Of a stretch of DNA of 64,000 nt, positions 17,920 to 26,255 are shown one piece after another. Below the pieces are notes generated by a model, which saw only the letters and a list, made by a program, of their open reading frames with translations, was not told the origin of the DNA and ran no database searches. This stretch comes from Maricaulis sp947259345. GTDB taxonomy: Bacteria > Pseudomonadota > Alphaproteobacteria > Caulobacterales > Maricaulaceae. Made by a program: the position numbers and the translations under genes. The DNA is taken from the NCBI GenBank assembly GCA_965217205.1, contig OZ244254.1:2604001-2668000 (forward strand). The letters run 5' to 3'. The stretch's first letter is position 1. The number at the start of each line of letters is the position of its first letter.

Positions 17920-18077
17920 GCCGATAACCGCCTCATTCCTGACATTTATGCAGCCGTATACACGCCTGCTGCCTGCTTGCCCGTCATTTATGGACGCCTT
18001 ATTAGAAATTAAGGCTGTATTGTCCAATCCCTTTCGGCTAGCGTAATCGCGAAAACGCGTGTGAGGAAGCCGTCAAC
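17920..18077. promoter_or_regulatory. Divergent promoter region, gntR / M19 dipeptidase
   Basis: 158 AT-richer bases between divergent genes. It has ATGCAGCCGTATACACG around 17948-17964, containing a GTATAC palindrome. It also has AAATTAAGGCTGTATTG at 18006-18022, whose reverse complement carries the CAGCCTTAATT core seen upstream of the TonB receptor. These are candidate regulator sites; no -10/-35 pair is certain. Confidence 0.4.
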
Positions 18078-19271
18078 ATGAAGCAGGATCACCAAACCAA
18101 AGCCAGGCGTGAACCAGTCTCGACCCGGCGCCGCCTCCTGAAAGGCGGGCTTGCCGCTGCGGTCACGGCTCCGATGCTGAATTCGGGACATTTCAAAGTG
18201 TTCGCCGACTCCGCGACGACCTATTCCACGCGCACGTTGGAGCTCGTCGAACGCAGCCTGGTGATCGACATGCTCTCCATCCTCGCTGATCTCGGGGACA
18301 TGCTGGAAGCCGGCTACAGCGCGCAGCCCGCGTTGCAGGACGGCTATGCCATCACCGACGCTCATCTCGAAAAGCTGCGCGCCTCGGGCATCAATGTCTT
18401 CCATCCGGCCGTAGGTTTGGGGGGCCGCGAAAGCGCCCTGAGCTTTGTCGCGCGCATGAATGCCTACGCGGCAGAGCGACCGGACGTGTTCCGGCGAATT
18501 GATGGCGTATCGGACCTCGACCAAATCCAGGATGAGGGGCGGATCGGCTATATCGTCGGAATCCAGAATGCTCACCACTTCAATTCACCCAACGACGTCA
18601 ATGAATTCTACAATCTCGGCCAGCGCGTCAGCCAGCTGACCTATAATTCCCAGAACCGCATTGGCAGCGGCGCCACCGAACGCGTGGATGGCGGGGTCAG
18701 CCGCTTCGGCGTCGCCATCATCGAACGCATGAACGAAGTCGGCATGGCGGTCGACGTATCGCATTGTGGTGACCGGACGACGTTGGACGCGTTCGAGCTT
18801 TCCAGCGCGCCGGCCTTGATCACCCACTCCAATGTCCGGGCACTGGCCGGCAACCATCCTCGCGCCAAGTCCGACGAAGCCATCCGCGCCATGGCCCGGG
18901 CCGGCGGCGTGATGGGGATAACCGGTGTTCGCAATTTCGTCCGCGACCGCGAGCCCACAACGATCGAGCATCTGCTCGACCATTATGACCATGTCGCCAA
19001 TCTGGTCGGCATCGAACATGTCGGCATCGGCAGTGACATGGACGCGGATGGCTATGATGACGTGCCACCAGCGGCCTATGAGCGCCTGCGCAGCGGCTAT
19101 GACGAGTCCTACGCCTTCCGTGGACGCATCGACACCGATGATTTTGACCACCCGAGAAAAATTTTCGATCTGACCGAAGGCCTGATCCGGCGCGGTTATT
19201 CCGATGCCGATATCGAGTTGGTCCTTGGCGGCAATTTCAGACGCGCCCTGGGCAATATCTGGACATCATGA
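18078..19271 (+). CDS. Tat-exported M19 (renal dipeptidase-like) protein with altered metal site
   Basis: 397 residues. The N-terminus has a twin-arginine signal (STRRRLLKGGLAAAVTAP, residues ~15-32), so it is exported folded. M19 features are present: VDVSHCGDRT and ITHSN supply the two C-terminal metal His residues, and HVGIGSDMDAD is the late family motif. However, the N-terminal HxD metal pair is replaced by VIDMLSILAD, and the bridging Glu segment (normally GIEGGH) reads GIQNAHH. It may bind one metal or act on a different substrate. It opens the plus-strand hydrolase operon, opposite gntR. Dipeptides containing D-residues are the expected substrate class. Confidence 0.8.
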   Translation: MKQDHQTKARREPVSTRRRLLKGGLAAAVTAPMLNSGHFKVFADSATTYSTRTLELVERSLVIDMLSILADLGDMLEAGYSAQPALQDGYAITDAHLEKLRASGINVFHPAVGLGGRESALSFVARMNAYAAERPDVFRRIDGVSDLDQIQDEGRIGYIVGIQNAHHFNSPNDVNEFYNLGQRVSQLTYNSQNRIGSGATERVDGGVSRFGVAIIERMNEVGMAVDVSHCGDRTTLDAFELSSAPALITHSNVRALAGNHPRAKSDEAIRAMARAGGVMGITGVRNFVRDREPTTIEHLLDHYDHVANLVGIEHVGIGSDMDADGYDDVPPAAYERLRSGYDESYAFRGRIDTDDFDHPRKIFDLTEGLIRRGYSDADIELVLGGNFRRALGNIWTS

Positions 19272-19275
19272 ATGA

Positions 19276-19292
19276 GGGCGCCCCAGGCGCCC
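19276..19292 (+). other. Intergenic stem-loop just ahead of the serine hydrolase ribosome site
   Basis: GGGCGCC at 19276-19282 and GGCGCCC at 19286-19292 form a perfect seven-base stem with a three-base loop. It lies five bases past the dipeptidase stop and directly before the CGGAGGGAC ribosome site of the next gene. It may tune differential expression within the operon. Confidence 0.45.
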
Positions 19293-19303
19293 GGAGGGAC
19301 ATA

Positions 19304-20863
19304 ATGAAACGCATTCTGCTCGCGACAGCCGCGACCCTGATGGCGCTGGCCGGCCAAGCCGCCTCGGCCCAGGAACTCACAGCGGAACGAATTGACGAAG
19401 CAGCCCGCCAGGCTGTTGACTCCTTCAATGTCACCGGCATGGCCGTCACCGTCGTCTCAGGCGATGATGTCATCCTGACCCGGACCTATGGCGTTCGCGA
19501 TGTTCGCGACCCGGACACCGCGGTCAACACCGACACGCTGTTTCCCTTTGCATCGATCGGCAAGGCCTTCACCACGACAGCCCTCGCCATGCTGGTCGAT
19601 GAGGGTCGTGTCGACTGGGACGCACCTGTGCGCGACTACATCCCGGAATTCGCCATGTCCGACCCCTATATCACGGCGGAATTCAGCGTCCGCGACCTGG
19701 TCACCCACCGGTCCGGCCTGCCGCTCGGCGCCGGAGACCTTCTTGTCTTCCCGGACGGCAAGCCCGAAGTCAGCGACATTCTGGCCGCCATCCGCCATAT
19801 CCCGCCGGCCACCAGTTTCCGGTCGGAATATGCCTACGACAACCTGATGTACATCATCGCCGGCGAAGTCGTGGCCCGTGTCGAGGGCGAGGCTTGGGCC
19901 GATGTACTCGACGCGCGCATTTTCGATCCGCTCGCGATGGACAGTTGCGAGGCCCGCCCGAGCGTTGCGGCAGCTGATGACAACACCATCACCCAGCACT
20001 CACGGCCGCCGGGCGTTGCCGACGCCGCGCCGATTGATCCGCGCTATATTATCGGTGACAGCACATCGCCGGCCGGCGGCATCAGCTGCTCGATCGACGA
20101 CCTCTCCATCTGGGCCCAGTTCTGGCTCAATGAAGGGATTGCCGAGGACGGCACGCGTCTGCTTTCCGAGGCTCAGGTCAATGAGTTGTGGACCGGCGTT
20201 ACGCCACAGGGCGTGAGCCCACTTCTGCAACAGCTCGGCGGCACGCATTTCTCGCTCTACGGGCTGGGTTGGACGCTGCGCGACTTCCACGGCCAGCTGA
20301 TGGTTGGCCATAGCGGCGGCCTGCTGGGCGCCTCGTCCTATTTCGGGCTCCTGCCGGAAGAGGATATTGCCGTTTTCGTCAGCTCCAATGTCTCGACTTA
20401 CGCGTCGTCAGCGCTCGCCCTCCAATTGCTGGCGGAAGCCGCAGCGGGTGATGAGGCCGCTGACTGGATCGGTGTGCTGCACGGTGTTTATACGCGTAGT
20501 CAGGAAATGGCGGTTCAGGATTCCGGCGCGGGCGATCAGCCGGATGTCGCGATCGAACCGGTTCGCGATCTCACCGCCTACACCGGCATTTATATGGATC
20601 CCTGGTATGGTGCCGTGTCGATCGAGATGAGGAATGGCGGGCTCTTCATCGATATGAGCCGCTCCGAGGTCCTCGACGCACCGCTTGTCCCGGTCGCCCC
20701 GGACCGCTTTGTGGCCCGCTGGCCCGACCGCAGCCTCAATGCCGACGCCTATGCCGACTTCATCATTGTAGACGGTCAGGTCACAGGCATGACCATGGAG
20801 CCGGTCTCAGACACGACCGATTTCTCCTTCGACTTCGGCGACCTGCACTTCACCAAACAATAG
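19304..20863 (+). CDS. Exported serine hydrolase, beta-lactamase/D-aminopeptidase fold
   Basis: 519 residues from ATG 19304, after a strong GGAGGGAC; an in-frame ATG at 19268 lacks a comparable site. The signal peptide is MKRILLATAATLMALAGQAASAQ. The nucleophile motif is SIGK (FASIGKAFTT) near residue 85, the second box is YDN (YAYDNLMYI), and the late box is VGHSGGLLGA. The C-terminal ~150 residues form a separate domain (LTAYTGIYMDPWYG), similar to the DUF3471-type domain of such hydrolases. Located in a run of four related enzymes, it probably cleaves D-amino-acid-containing peptides in the periplasm. Confidence 0.82.
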   Translation: MKRILLATAATLMALAGQAASAQELTAERIDEAARQAVDSFNVTGMAVTVVSGDDVILTRTYGVRDVRDPDTAVNTDTLFPFASIGKAFTTTALAMLVDEGRVDWDAPVRDYIPEFAMSDPYITAEFSVRDLVTHRSGLPLGAGDLLVFPDGKPEVSDILAAIRHIPPATSFRSEYAYDNLMYIIAGEVVARVEGEAWADVLDARIFDPLAMDSCEARPSVAAADDNTITQHSRPPGVADAAPIDPRYIIGDSTSPAGGISCSIDDLSIWAQFWLNEGIAEDGTRLLSEAQVNELWTGVTPQGVSPLLQQLGGTHFSLYGLGWTLRDFHGQLMVGHSGGLLGASSYFGLLPEEDIAVFVSSNVSTYASSALALQLLAEAAAGDEAADWIGVLHGVYTRSQEMAVQDSGAGDQPDVAIEPVRDLTAYTGIYMDPWYGAVSIEMRNGGLFIDMSRSEVLDAPLVPVAPDRFVARWPDRSLNADAYADFIIVDGQVTGMTMEPVSDTTDFSFDFGDLHFTKQ

Positions 20864-20907
20864 ACAGCAACCGACGCCGGAATTTCGACGCCGCGAGGAG
20901 TCCCTTC

Positions 20908-22467
20908 ATGATCAAGATGCTACCCTTCTGCTTTATCCTTGCCGGTCTGTCCGCCGCGTGCGCCCAGCCCGCCTCGACGGACGAAAGCCACGACCTCGCC
21001 ATCATGGGTGGCCGTGTGATCGATCCGGAAAGCGGGCTCGACGCCGTCCTCAATGTCGGAATCCGCGATGGCCGCATTGTCGAGATCACGAGCGACATGA
21101 TCCACGGCGATCAGATGATCGACGCATCGGGCCATGTTGTGGCGCCGGGCTTTATCGATCTGCACGCCCATGGCCAGTCCGTGCTCGCCGGGCGCGTCCA
21201 GGCGCTCGATGGCGTCACGACCGCGCTGGAACTGGAATCCGGAGTCTATCCGGTCGCCGACTTTTACAACACCGCCGAAGCCGAAGGGCGGCCGATCAAT
21301 TACGGTGCATCAGTGAATTGGTTGCGAGCGCGCTCTGCCGAATTGACCGGCTATGAACCGCTCTCATTCCGGGACTCCTTCTCTCCGGACCCGGATGCGC
21401 CGGATTGGCGCTATACCCCCGCCAGTCCGGCGCAAACCCGGCAGGTCCTGGAGCGTGTCGAGACGGGCCTCGAAGAGGGCGGGCTGGGCATTGGCGTCCT
21501 GCTTGGCTACGTGCCGGGCTCCGGGCGGATGGAGTACTATTCCCTTCACGAGGTGGCGGCCGCGCATGATGTGCCGACCTTCACCCATGCCCGCTATCTG
21601 TCGAATATCGAGCCCGACAGCTCGCTGGAAGGCTTCCAGGAGATGGTTGCCGTCTCGGCCGCCACAGGCGCCGACATGCACATCTCCCACCTCAACAGTA
21701 TCAGCATTCGCGATATCGGCGAGATCCGTCCAATGATCGAGGGCGCCCAGGCCAATGGCGTGAATATCTCGGTGGAGGCCTACCCCTATGGTGCGGGCTC
21801 GACGGCCATCGGGACCGCCCTTTTTGAAGGCGAGACCTGGCAGGCACGCCTGGGTGATATCGAAAAATCCGATTTTACCCTCGACGGTGTGCCGCTGAGT
21901 GATGCGGAGTTCGATCGCCTTCAGGCGGAGGAGCCGAATACGGATATTGTCGTGCACTTCATCGACCCGGACAATAATGCGGAAGACGCGGCCATCCTCG
22001 CCCAGTCCATCCTGTTTCCCGGCGGTGCCATCGCTTCGGATGGCGGCGGATGGAGCCAGCATGGAGACCCCGTCGGCGACAATGTCTGGCCATTGCCGGC
22101 GGATGCGGAATCGCATCCGCGCAGTGCAGGTACGTTCTCCCGGTTTCTGCGTATCTATGTGCGGGAGAGCCAATCGCTCAGCCTGGGCGACGCACTCGCC
22201 AAGGTGAGCCTGATCCCGGCCCAAATCCTTGAGGACGCCGTCCCGCAAATGGCGCTCAAGGGCCGCCTGCAGGAGGGCGCCGACGCCGATATCGTCATCT
22301 TCGATTTCGCGATGGTGAGCGACCGCTCGACCTATGCCGAACCGGCCCGAACCTCGGTTGGTTTTGAATATGTGATCGTCGGCGGACAAGTGCTGGTCAG
22401 CGGCGGCGAACTCGACACTGCCGTTCTGCCAGGACGGCCGGTCCGCCGCATCGAGCAACCCGACTGA
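20908..22467 (+). CDS. N-acyl-D-amino-acid deacylase-like amidohydrolase
   Basis: 519 residues with a hydrophobic exported N-terminus (MIKMLPFCFILAGLSAACAQ); the Cys is not in a fully standard lipobox. The amidohydrolase metal motif is PGFIDLHAHG near residue 90, followed by GVTTALELESG, THARYLS, HISHLNSIS and EAYPYGAGST. These are in the order seen in D-aminoacylases of the urease-related superfamily. A late ASDGG carries the catalytic Asp. It would release D-amino acids from N-acyl-D-amino acids or related amides. It fits between the dipeptidase and the serine hydrolases in one plus-strand operon, with gaps of 30-45 bases. Confidence 0.78.
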   Translation: MIKMLPFCFILAGLSAACAQPASTDESHDLAIMGGRVIDPESGLDAVLNVGIRDGRIVEITSDMIHGDQMIDASGHVVAPGFIDLHAHGQSVLAGRVQALDGVTTALELESGVYPVADFYNTAEAEGRPINYGASVNWLRARSAELTGYEPLSFRDSFSPDPDAPDWRYTPASPAQTRQVLERVETGLEEGGLGIGVLLGYVPGSGRMEYYSLHEVAAAHDVPTFTHARYLSNIEPDSSLEGFQEMVAVSAATGADMHISHLNSISIRDIGEIRPMIEGAQANGVNISVEAYPYGAGSTAIGTALFEGETWQARLGDIEKSDFTLDGVPLSDAEFDRLQAEEPNTDIVVHFIDPDNNAEDAAILAQSILFPGGAIASDGGGWSQHGDPVGDNVWPLPADAESHPRSAGTFSRFLRIYVRESQSLSLGDALAKVSLIPAQILEDAVPQMALKGRLQEGADADIVIFDFAMVSDRSTYAEPARTSVGFEYVIVGGQVLVSGGELDTAVLPGRPVRRIEQPD

Positions 22468-22498
22468 TCACGCCCGCAGCCAACAGGAAACGTGCCTC

Positions 22499-23986
22499 AT
22501 GACACATCACCGTGCCTGGCTTGGTGCCACGACCGCCCTCGCCCTGCTCACAGTCGCGAGCCTGCCCCATGCCGACGCCCGTCAGGCGGCTCCGGCGACG
22601 GTATCAGCAGACGCTGACCAACCGCAGTTGGATGGTCTGGCCGACTTCATTGACGGTGTCATGGCCCAGCAGATCAGGAGCCATGAGATCGCCGGCGCCA
22701 CCGTCGCGGTGGTCCATGACGGTGAGCTTCTTTTCTCCGCCGGCTATGGATTTGCAGACATTGAAAACGGCTCGCGTGTGGACCCGGCCAGAACGTTGTT
22801 TCGACCAGGTTCGGTCTCCAAGCTCTTCACCTGGACGGCCCTCATGCAGCAGGTCGAGGAGGGGCACGTCGATCTCGACGAGGATGTAAACGCCTATATC
22901 GACTTCCACATTCCAGACTTCGAGGGTCAGCCGGTGCGGGTCCGTGACCTGCTCTCGCATACGCCAGGCATGAGCGATGTCAGCGGGATTACCGCCGCGA
23001 CAGTGGATGAGCTGGTGGATTATGGCGAGTGGATCCAACAACACATTCCCGAACGGGTCTGGGCGCCGGGCACCGAGATCGCCTATTCCAATTACGGCGT
23101 TGCGCTGGCCGGCTATATTGTCGAGCGCCTATCGGGCGAAGCCTTCGCCGACTATGCCAACACCCATATTTTCGAACCGCTGGACATGCACGCCACAAGC
23201 TTTCGGGAACCCCTGCCCGCGCATCTCGCCGCCCATATGGCCACGGGCTACGAGATCGAGGACGGCCTGCTGACCGCCCAGCCCTTTGAGCTGTTCAGCC
23301 TGATCATGCCCGCCGGGTCCGCCTCCGCGACTGCGCACGACATGTCCCGCTTCATGCGCGCCATGCTCAATGGCGGCGCTTTGGGGGATGTCCGCATTCT
23401 CGGAACGGGATCGGTCGAGCTGCTGATGAGCAATTCGATCCGCAACGCGCCGGACCTGCCCGGGATGGCGCACGGCTTCTACGTCGTGCAGGAAGACGGT
23501 CCGCGCCTGATCGGTCATGGCGGCAATACCGGCGATTTCCATTCCAACCTGATCCTCGCGCCGCGCGAGAATTTCGGCTTCTTCGTCTCGACCACGGGGG
23601 GCAGTGAAAGCTCGGTCGGGCGCACGGACCTGACCAACGCGATCATCGGGCGCGTCTTCCCGCAAGCCCCCACACCCCGCGAGCCGCGTGCCGAGGGCGA
23701 GGTCCTGCCAACCGGCGCCTACCGCATGAACCGACGCAACTACGCCCAACCTGCGCGCGAGGAATACGATATCGAGGTCACCGGAGCCGGCGAGAATGCT
23801 ATCCGAATTCGTTTCCTGGACGATGTTTCCTATTGGGAGCGCATCGGTCCAATGACTTTTGAGAAAGTCACCGGCGCCGGCGAGGATGGCCCGTTTGACC
23901 GGGTTCAATTCTATCCCGGGCGATCCGGTCTCGTCCTGTCCTTCAGCTATCAACCCTACATGGCCTATCACCGCGTTACTGATTGA
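22499..23986 (+). CDS. Exported serine hydrolase, class C beta-lactamase fold
   Basis: 495 residues with a signal peptide (ATTALALLTVASLPHADA). The nucleophile box is SVSK (PGSVSKLFTW), the YxN box is YSNYG and the late box is HGGNTGDFHS. Its core closely resembles that of the 8091-10088 enzyme (FRPGS[IV]SKLFTW, DEDVN.Y.DF.IP), so the two are probably paralogues. This one lacks the C-terminal membrane helices and is likely free in the periplasm. The stop at 23986 is ten bases before the next start. Confidence 0.82.
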   Translation: MTHHRAWLGATTALALLTVASLPHADARQAAPATVSADADQPQLDGLADFIDGVMAQQIRSHEIAGATVAVVHDGELLFSAGYGFADIENGSRVDPARTLFRPGSVSKLFTWTALMQQVEEGHVDLDEDVNAYIDFHIPDFEGQPVRVRDLLSHTPGMSDVSGITAATVDELVDYGEWIQQHIPERVWAPGTEIAYSNYGVALAGYIVERLSGEAFADYANTHIFEPLDMHATSFREPLPAHLAAHMATGYEIEDGLLTAQPFELFSLIMPAGSASATAHDMSRFMRAMLNGGALGDVRILGTGSVELLMSNSIRNAPDLPGMAHGFYVVQEDGPRLIGHGGNTGDFHSNLILAPRENFGFFVSTTGGSESSVGRTDLTNAIIGRVFPQAPTPREPRAEGEVLPTGAYRMNRRNYAQPAREEYDIEVTGAGENAIRIRFLDDVSYWERIGPMTFEKVTGAGEDGPFDRVQFYPGRSGLVLSFSYQPYMAYHRVTD

Positions 23987-23996
23987 GGAGTCCGTT

Positions 23997-25946
23997 ATGT
24001 CCCTGCCGACCGTTCGAACACTTGTCTCTGCCATCGCCCTCATGACGGCCGGGCTCGCCGGGCCGGCACTGGCGCAGCCAGCCGATGCGCCCTCCATCGC
24101 CCAGCCGGAAGAGTGGACGCTGGATCAGCGCGGCAACCTCGCCGTGATCACCGCCCCGGAAGGCAATCTCGACATTGCTGTTATCGCGGTCGGCGAGGCC
24201 GAGAATGCCCTGGCGGCCGCCCGCGCCGCCTGGCAGGTCTATGACCCGGACGCGCAGCGCACGGTCGAACTGACAACGCCAGCCGCATCCGAGAATGGCT
24301 GGGACCAGCGGGTCAGCATCAGCTATGCGACCTCGCCCTCCGAACAGGCCACCGTAAACGCAATGGCTTTACGCCAGGGCGATGATTGGACGGTCCTGAT
24401 CGTCAACGGGGCCCAGTCGACCGCCAATATCCGCTCGGCCGCCGTGTCACAGGCGCGCGAATCCGTCCAGGCTGAAGGCTATGCGCCGGAGGACTTTTCC
24501 GGTCAGACTGCCCATCGCCTGACACCCGAACGCATCGCCCTGCTACGCGATTTCGTTGAGGAGGCCGCTGAACGGCTGGACGTGCCGGGGGTCGGCTTCG
24601 CGCTCATCGACCAGGGTGAAGTCGTCTATGAAGGCGGCGTCGGCGTCCGCTCGCTCGGTCAGCCTGAACCCGTCGACGCTGATACCAGCTTCATGATTGC
24701 GTCCAACACGAAAGGCATGTCGACCCTGCTCCTGTCCATCCTGGTCGACCAGGGCCTGCTCGATTGGGACCAGCCTGTGGTTGATCTCTACCCGTCCTTC
24801 CGCCTCGGATCAGACAGCACCACCGAATCCACCCTGGTCCGCCACCTCCTTTGCGCCTGCACAGGTCTGCCACGCAAGGATTGGGGCTTTATTCTCGCCG
24901 ACCAGGACACGCCGGCGTCGGATGTATTCCGGCAATTGTCGGAAACCGAGCCGACCAGCCCGTTCGGCGAGCTCTTCCAGTACAATAACAACATGGCCGC
25001 GGCGGCTGGCTATGTCGGCGGCGCACTGGCTTATCCGGACATGGAAATTGGCGCGGCCTATGACCGCGCCATGGACGAGCTGATATTCCAGCCGCTCGCC
25101 ATGTTCGACACGACCTTTGATTTCGACACCGGCGAAACCGGGAACTGGGCACCACCCCACGGTCTGAATGTAAATGGCGAGCAAACCGTCATGACCAATC
25201 ATTTCAACCAGGCGGTCTTCCCCTATCGCCCGGCCGGCGGCGCTTTCTCCACCACATCGGACATGGCGCATTATGTTCAGCTCGAACTGTCACGCGGCCT
25301 GACACCTGACGGCGAACGCCTGGTCAGCGAGGAAAACCTCCTCGCGCGCCGCGAACGGGGCGTCGAGGTTGCCGATGGCGTTTGGTACGGCATGGGCCTG
25401 TTCGACGAAGAGCATTGGGGCATCCCGGTGGTCACCCATGGCGGCACGCTATCGGGATATCACAGCAATTGGTACGCGCTGCCCGAGTCCGGTGTGGGTG
25501 CAGTCATCCTGACCAATGCCGACACCGGCGCTGTCATGTTGCGCCCATTCCTGCGACGCCTGGTCGAAGTCCTCTATGACGGCCATCCCGAAGCCATGAG
25601 CCAGGTCGAGGCCGCGGCCGCCCGCCTTGAGGCTCAATCACAGGTCAGGCGCCAGGGTCTGGACATTCCCGGCGACCCGGCGATCCTCGACAATCTCGCC
25701 ACCCGCTATGAAAGCCCGGGCACCGGTACGATCACAGTGTTTGAGCAGGATGGCGAGACCTGGGTCGAGGCCGGATCCATACGCGCGCCGCTGGCCACCC
25801 GCGCCAACCCGGACGGGACGGTCTCGATCGTCTCGGTCGGACCAGGCGTGATTCACCTGGAAGCCGAGGTCGGCGAAGAAGACGGTGCCCGCACGCTCAC
25901 CGCGCGCGACAGCCAGCACGTCTACCATTACGTCGAGACGGAATAG
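23997..25946 (+). CDS. Exported serine hydrolase with extra N-terminal domain
   Basis: 649 residues from ATG 23997, preceded by GAGGAG. The signal peptide ends near PALAQPADA. Residues ~35-170 form an additional alpha/beta segment without a recognised family. The hydrolase domain follows, with SNTK (ASNTKGMST) as the SxxK box and YNNN as the YxN box. THGGTLSGYHSNW is the late box. The C-terminal domain (ILDNLATRYESPGTGTITVFE) is beta-rich. It is the last gene of the hydrolase operon and, unlike the other three, carries a N-terminal domain that could provide binding or inhibition. Confidence 0.8.
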   Translation: MSLPTVRTLVSAIALMTAGLAGPALAQPADAPSIAQPEEWTLDQRGNLAVITAPEGNLDIAVIAVGEAENALAAARAAWQVYDPDAQRTVELTTPAASENGWDQRVSISYATSPSEQATVNAMALRQGDDWTVLIVNGAQSTANIRSAAVSQARESVQAEGYAPEDFSGQTAHRLTPERIALLRDFVEEAAERLDVPGVGFALIDQGEVVYEGGVGVRSLGQPEPVDADTSFMIASNTKGMSTLLLSILVDQGLLDWDQPVVDLYPSFRLGSDSTTESTLVRHLLCACTGLPRKDWGFILADQDTPASDVFRQLSETEPTSPFGELFQYNNNMAAAAGYVGGALAYPDMEIGAAYDRAMDELIFQPLAMFDTTFDFDTGETGNWAPPHGLNVNGEQTVMTNHFNQAVFPYRPAGGAFSTTSDMAHYVQLELSRGLTPDGERLVSEENLLARRERGVEVADGVWYGMGLFDEEHWGIPVVTHGGTLSGYHSNWYALPESGVGAVILTNADTGAVMLRPFLRRLVEVLYDGHPEAMSQVEAAAARLEAQSQVRRQGLDIPGDPAILDNLATRYESPGTGTITVFEQDGETWVEAGSIRAPLATRANPDGTVSIVSVGPGVIHLEAEVGEEDGARTLTARDSQHVYHYVETE

Positions 25947-26255
25947 CGCCAAAACCGCGGATCCCGTACAGGCAAAGGTGCGGGCCGCACTCGAACGGAT
26001 GGTCCGGATACGGGTTTCCCATACTGGAGATTATGCGCCCGTTTCCGCGCAGATCCCTGAAAACACGAGAGTCGAACCGGGAGGCCGTCGGCGCACCTCG
26101 ATATCCACAATTTCTATAAGCATTCAGCAACTGGCCAAGGTGCATACGCTTTCCTCCATGCTCGCAAAGGGATAGGGATAGAACCTCTCCTCGCCGTGCG
26201 TCGGCCGACGACACGACTTTCGCGCGAATGTGGAATGCCATAAGGATCAAGCACG
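25947..26255. other. Gene-free junction between the scavenging locus and the defence island
   Basis: 309 bases without a convincing gene on either strand. It contains TTCCCATACTG at 26016-26026, followed six bases later by ATGCGCC. This pattern recurs at 35671-35694, just past the last gene of the Z1/methyltransferase cassette. The AAGGA ribosome site for the Z1 gene is at its right end. A promoter for the island operon should lie here, but I cannot place it exactly. Confidence 0.45.
26016..26039 (+). repeat. Left copy of a direct repeat flanking the Z1/MutL/methyltransferase cassette
   Basis: TTCCCATACTG at 26016-26026, a six-base spacer, then ATGCGCC at 26033-26039. The same two blocks with the same spacing occur at 35671-35694. 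Eighteen block positions match exactly and one spacer position also matches. Confidence 0.45.
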
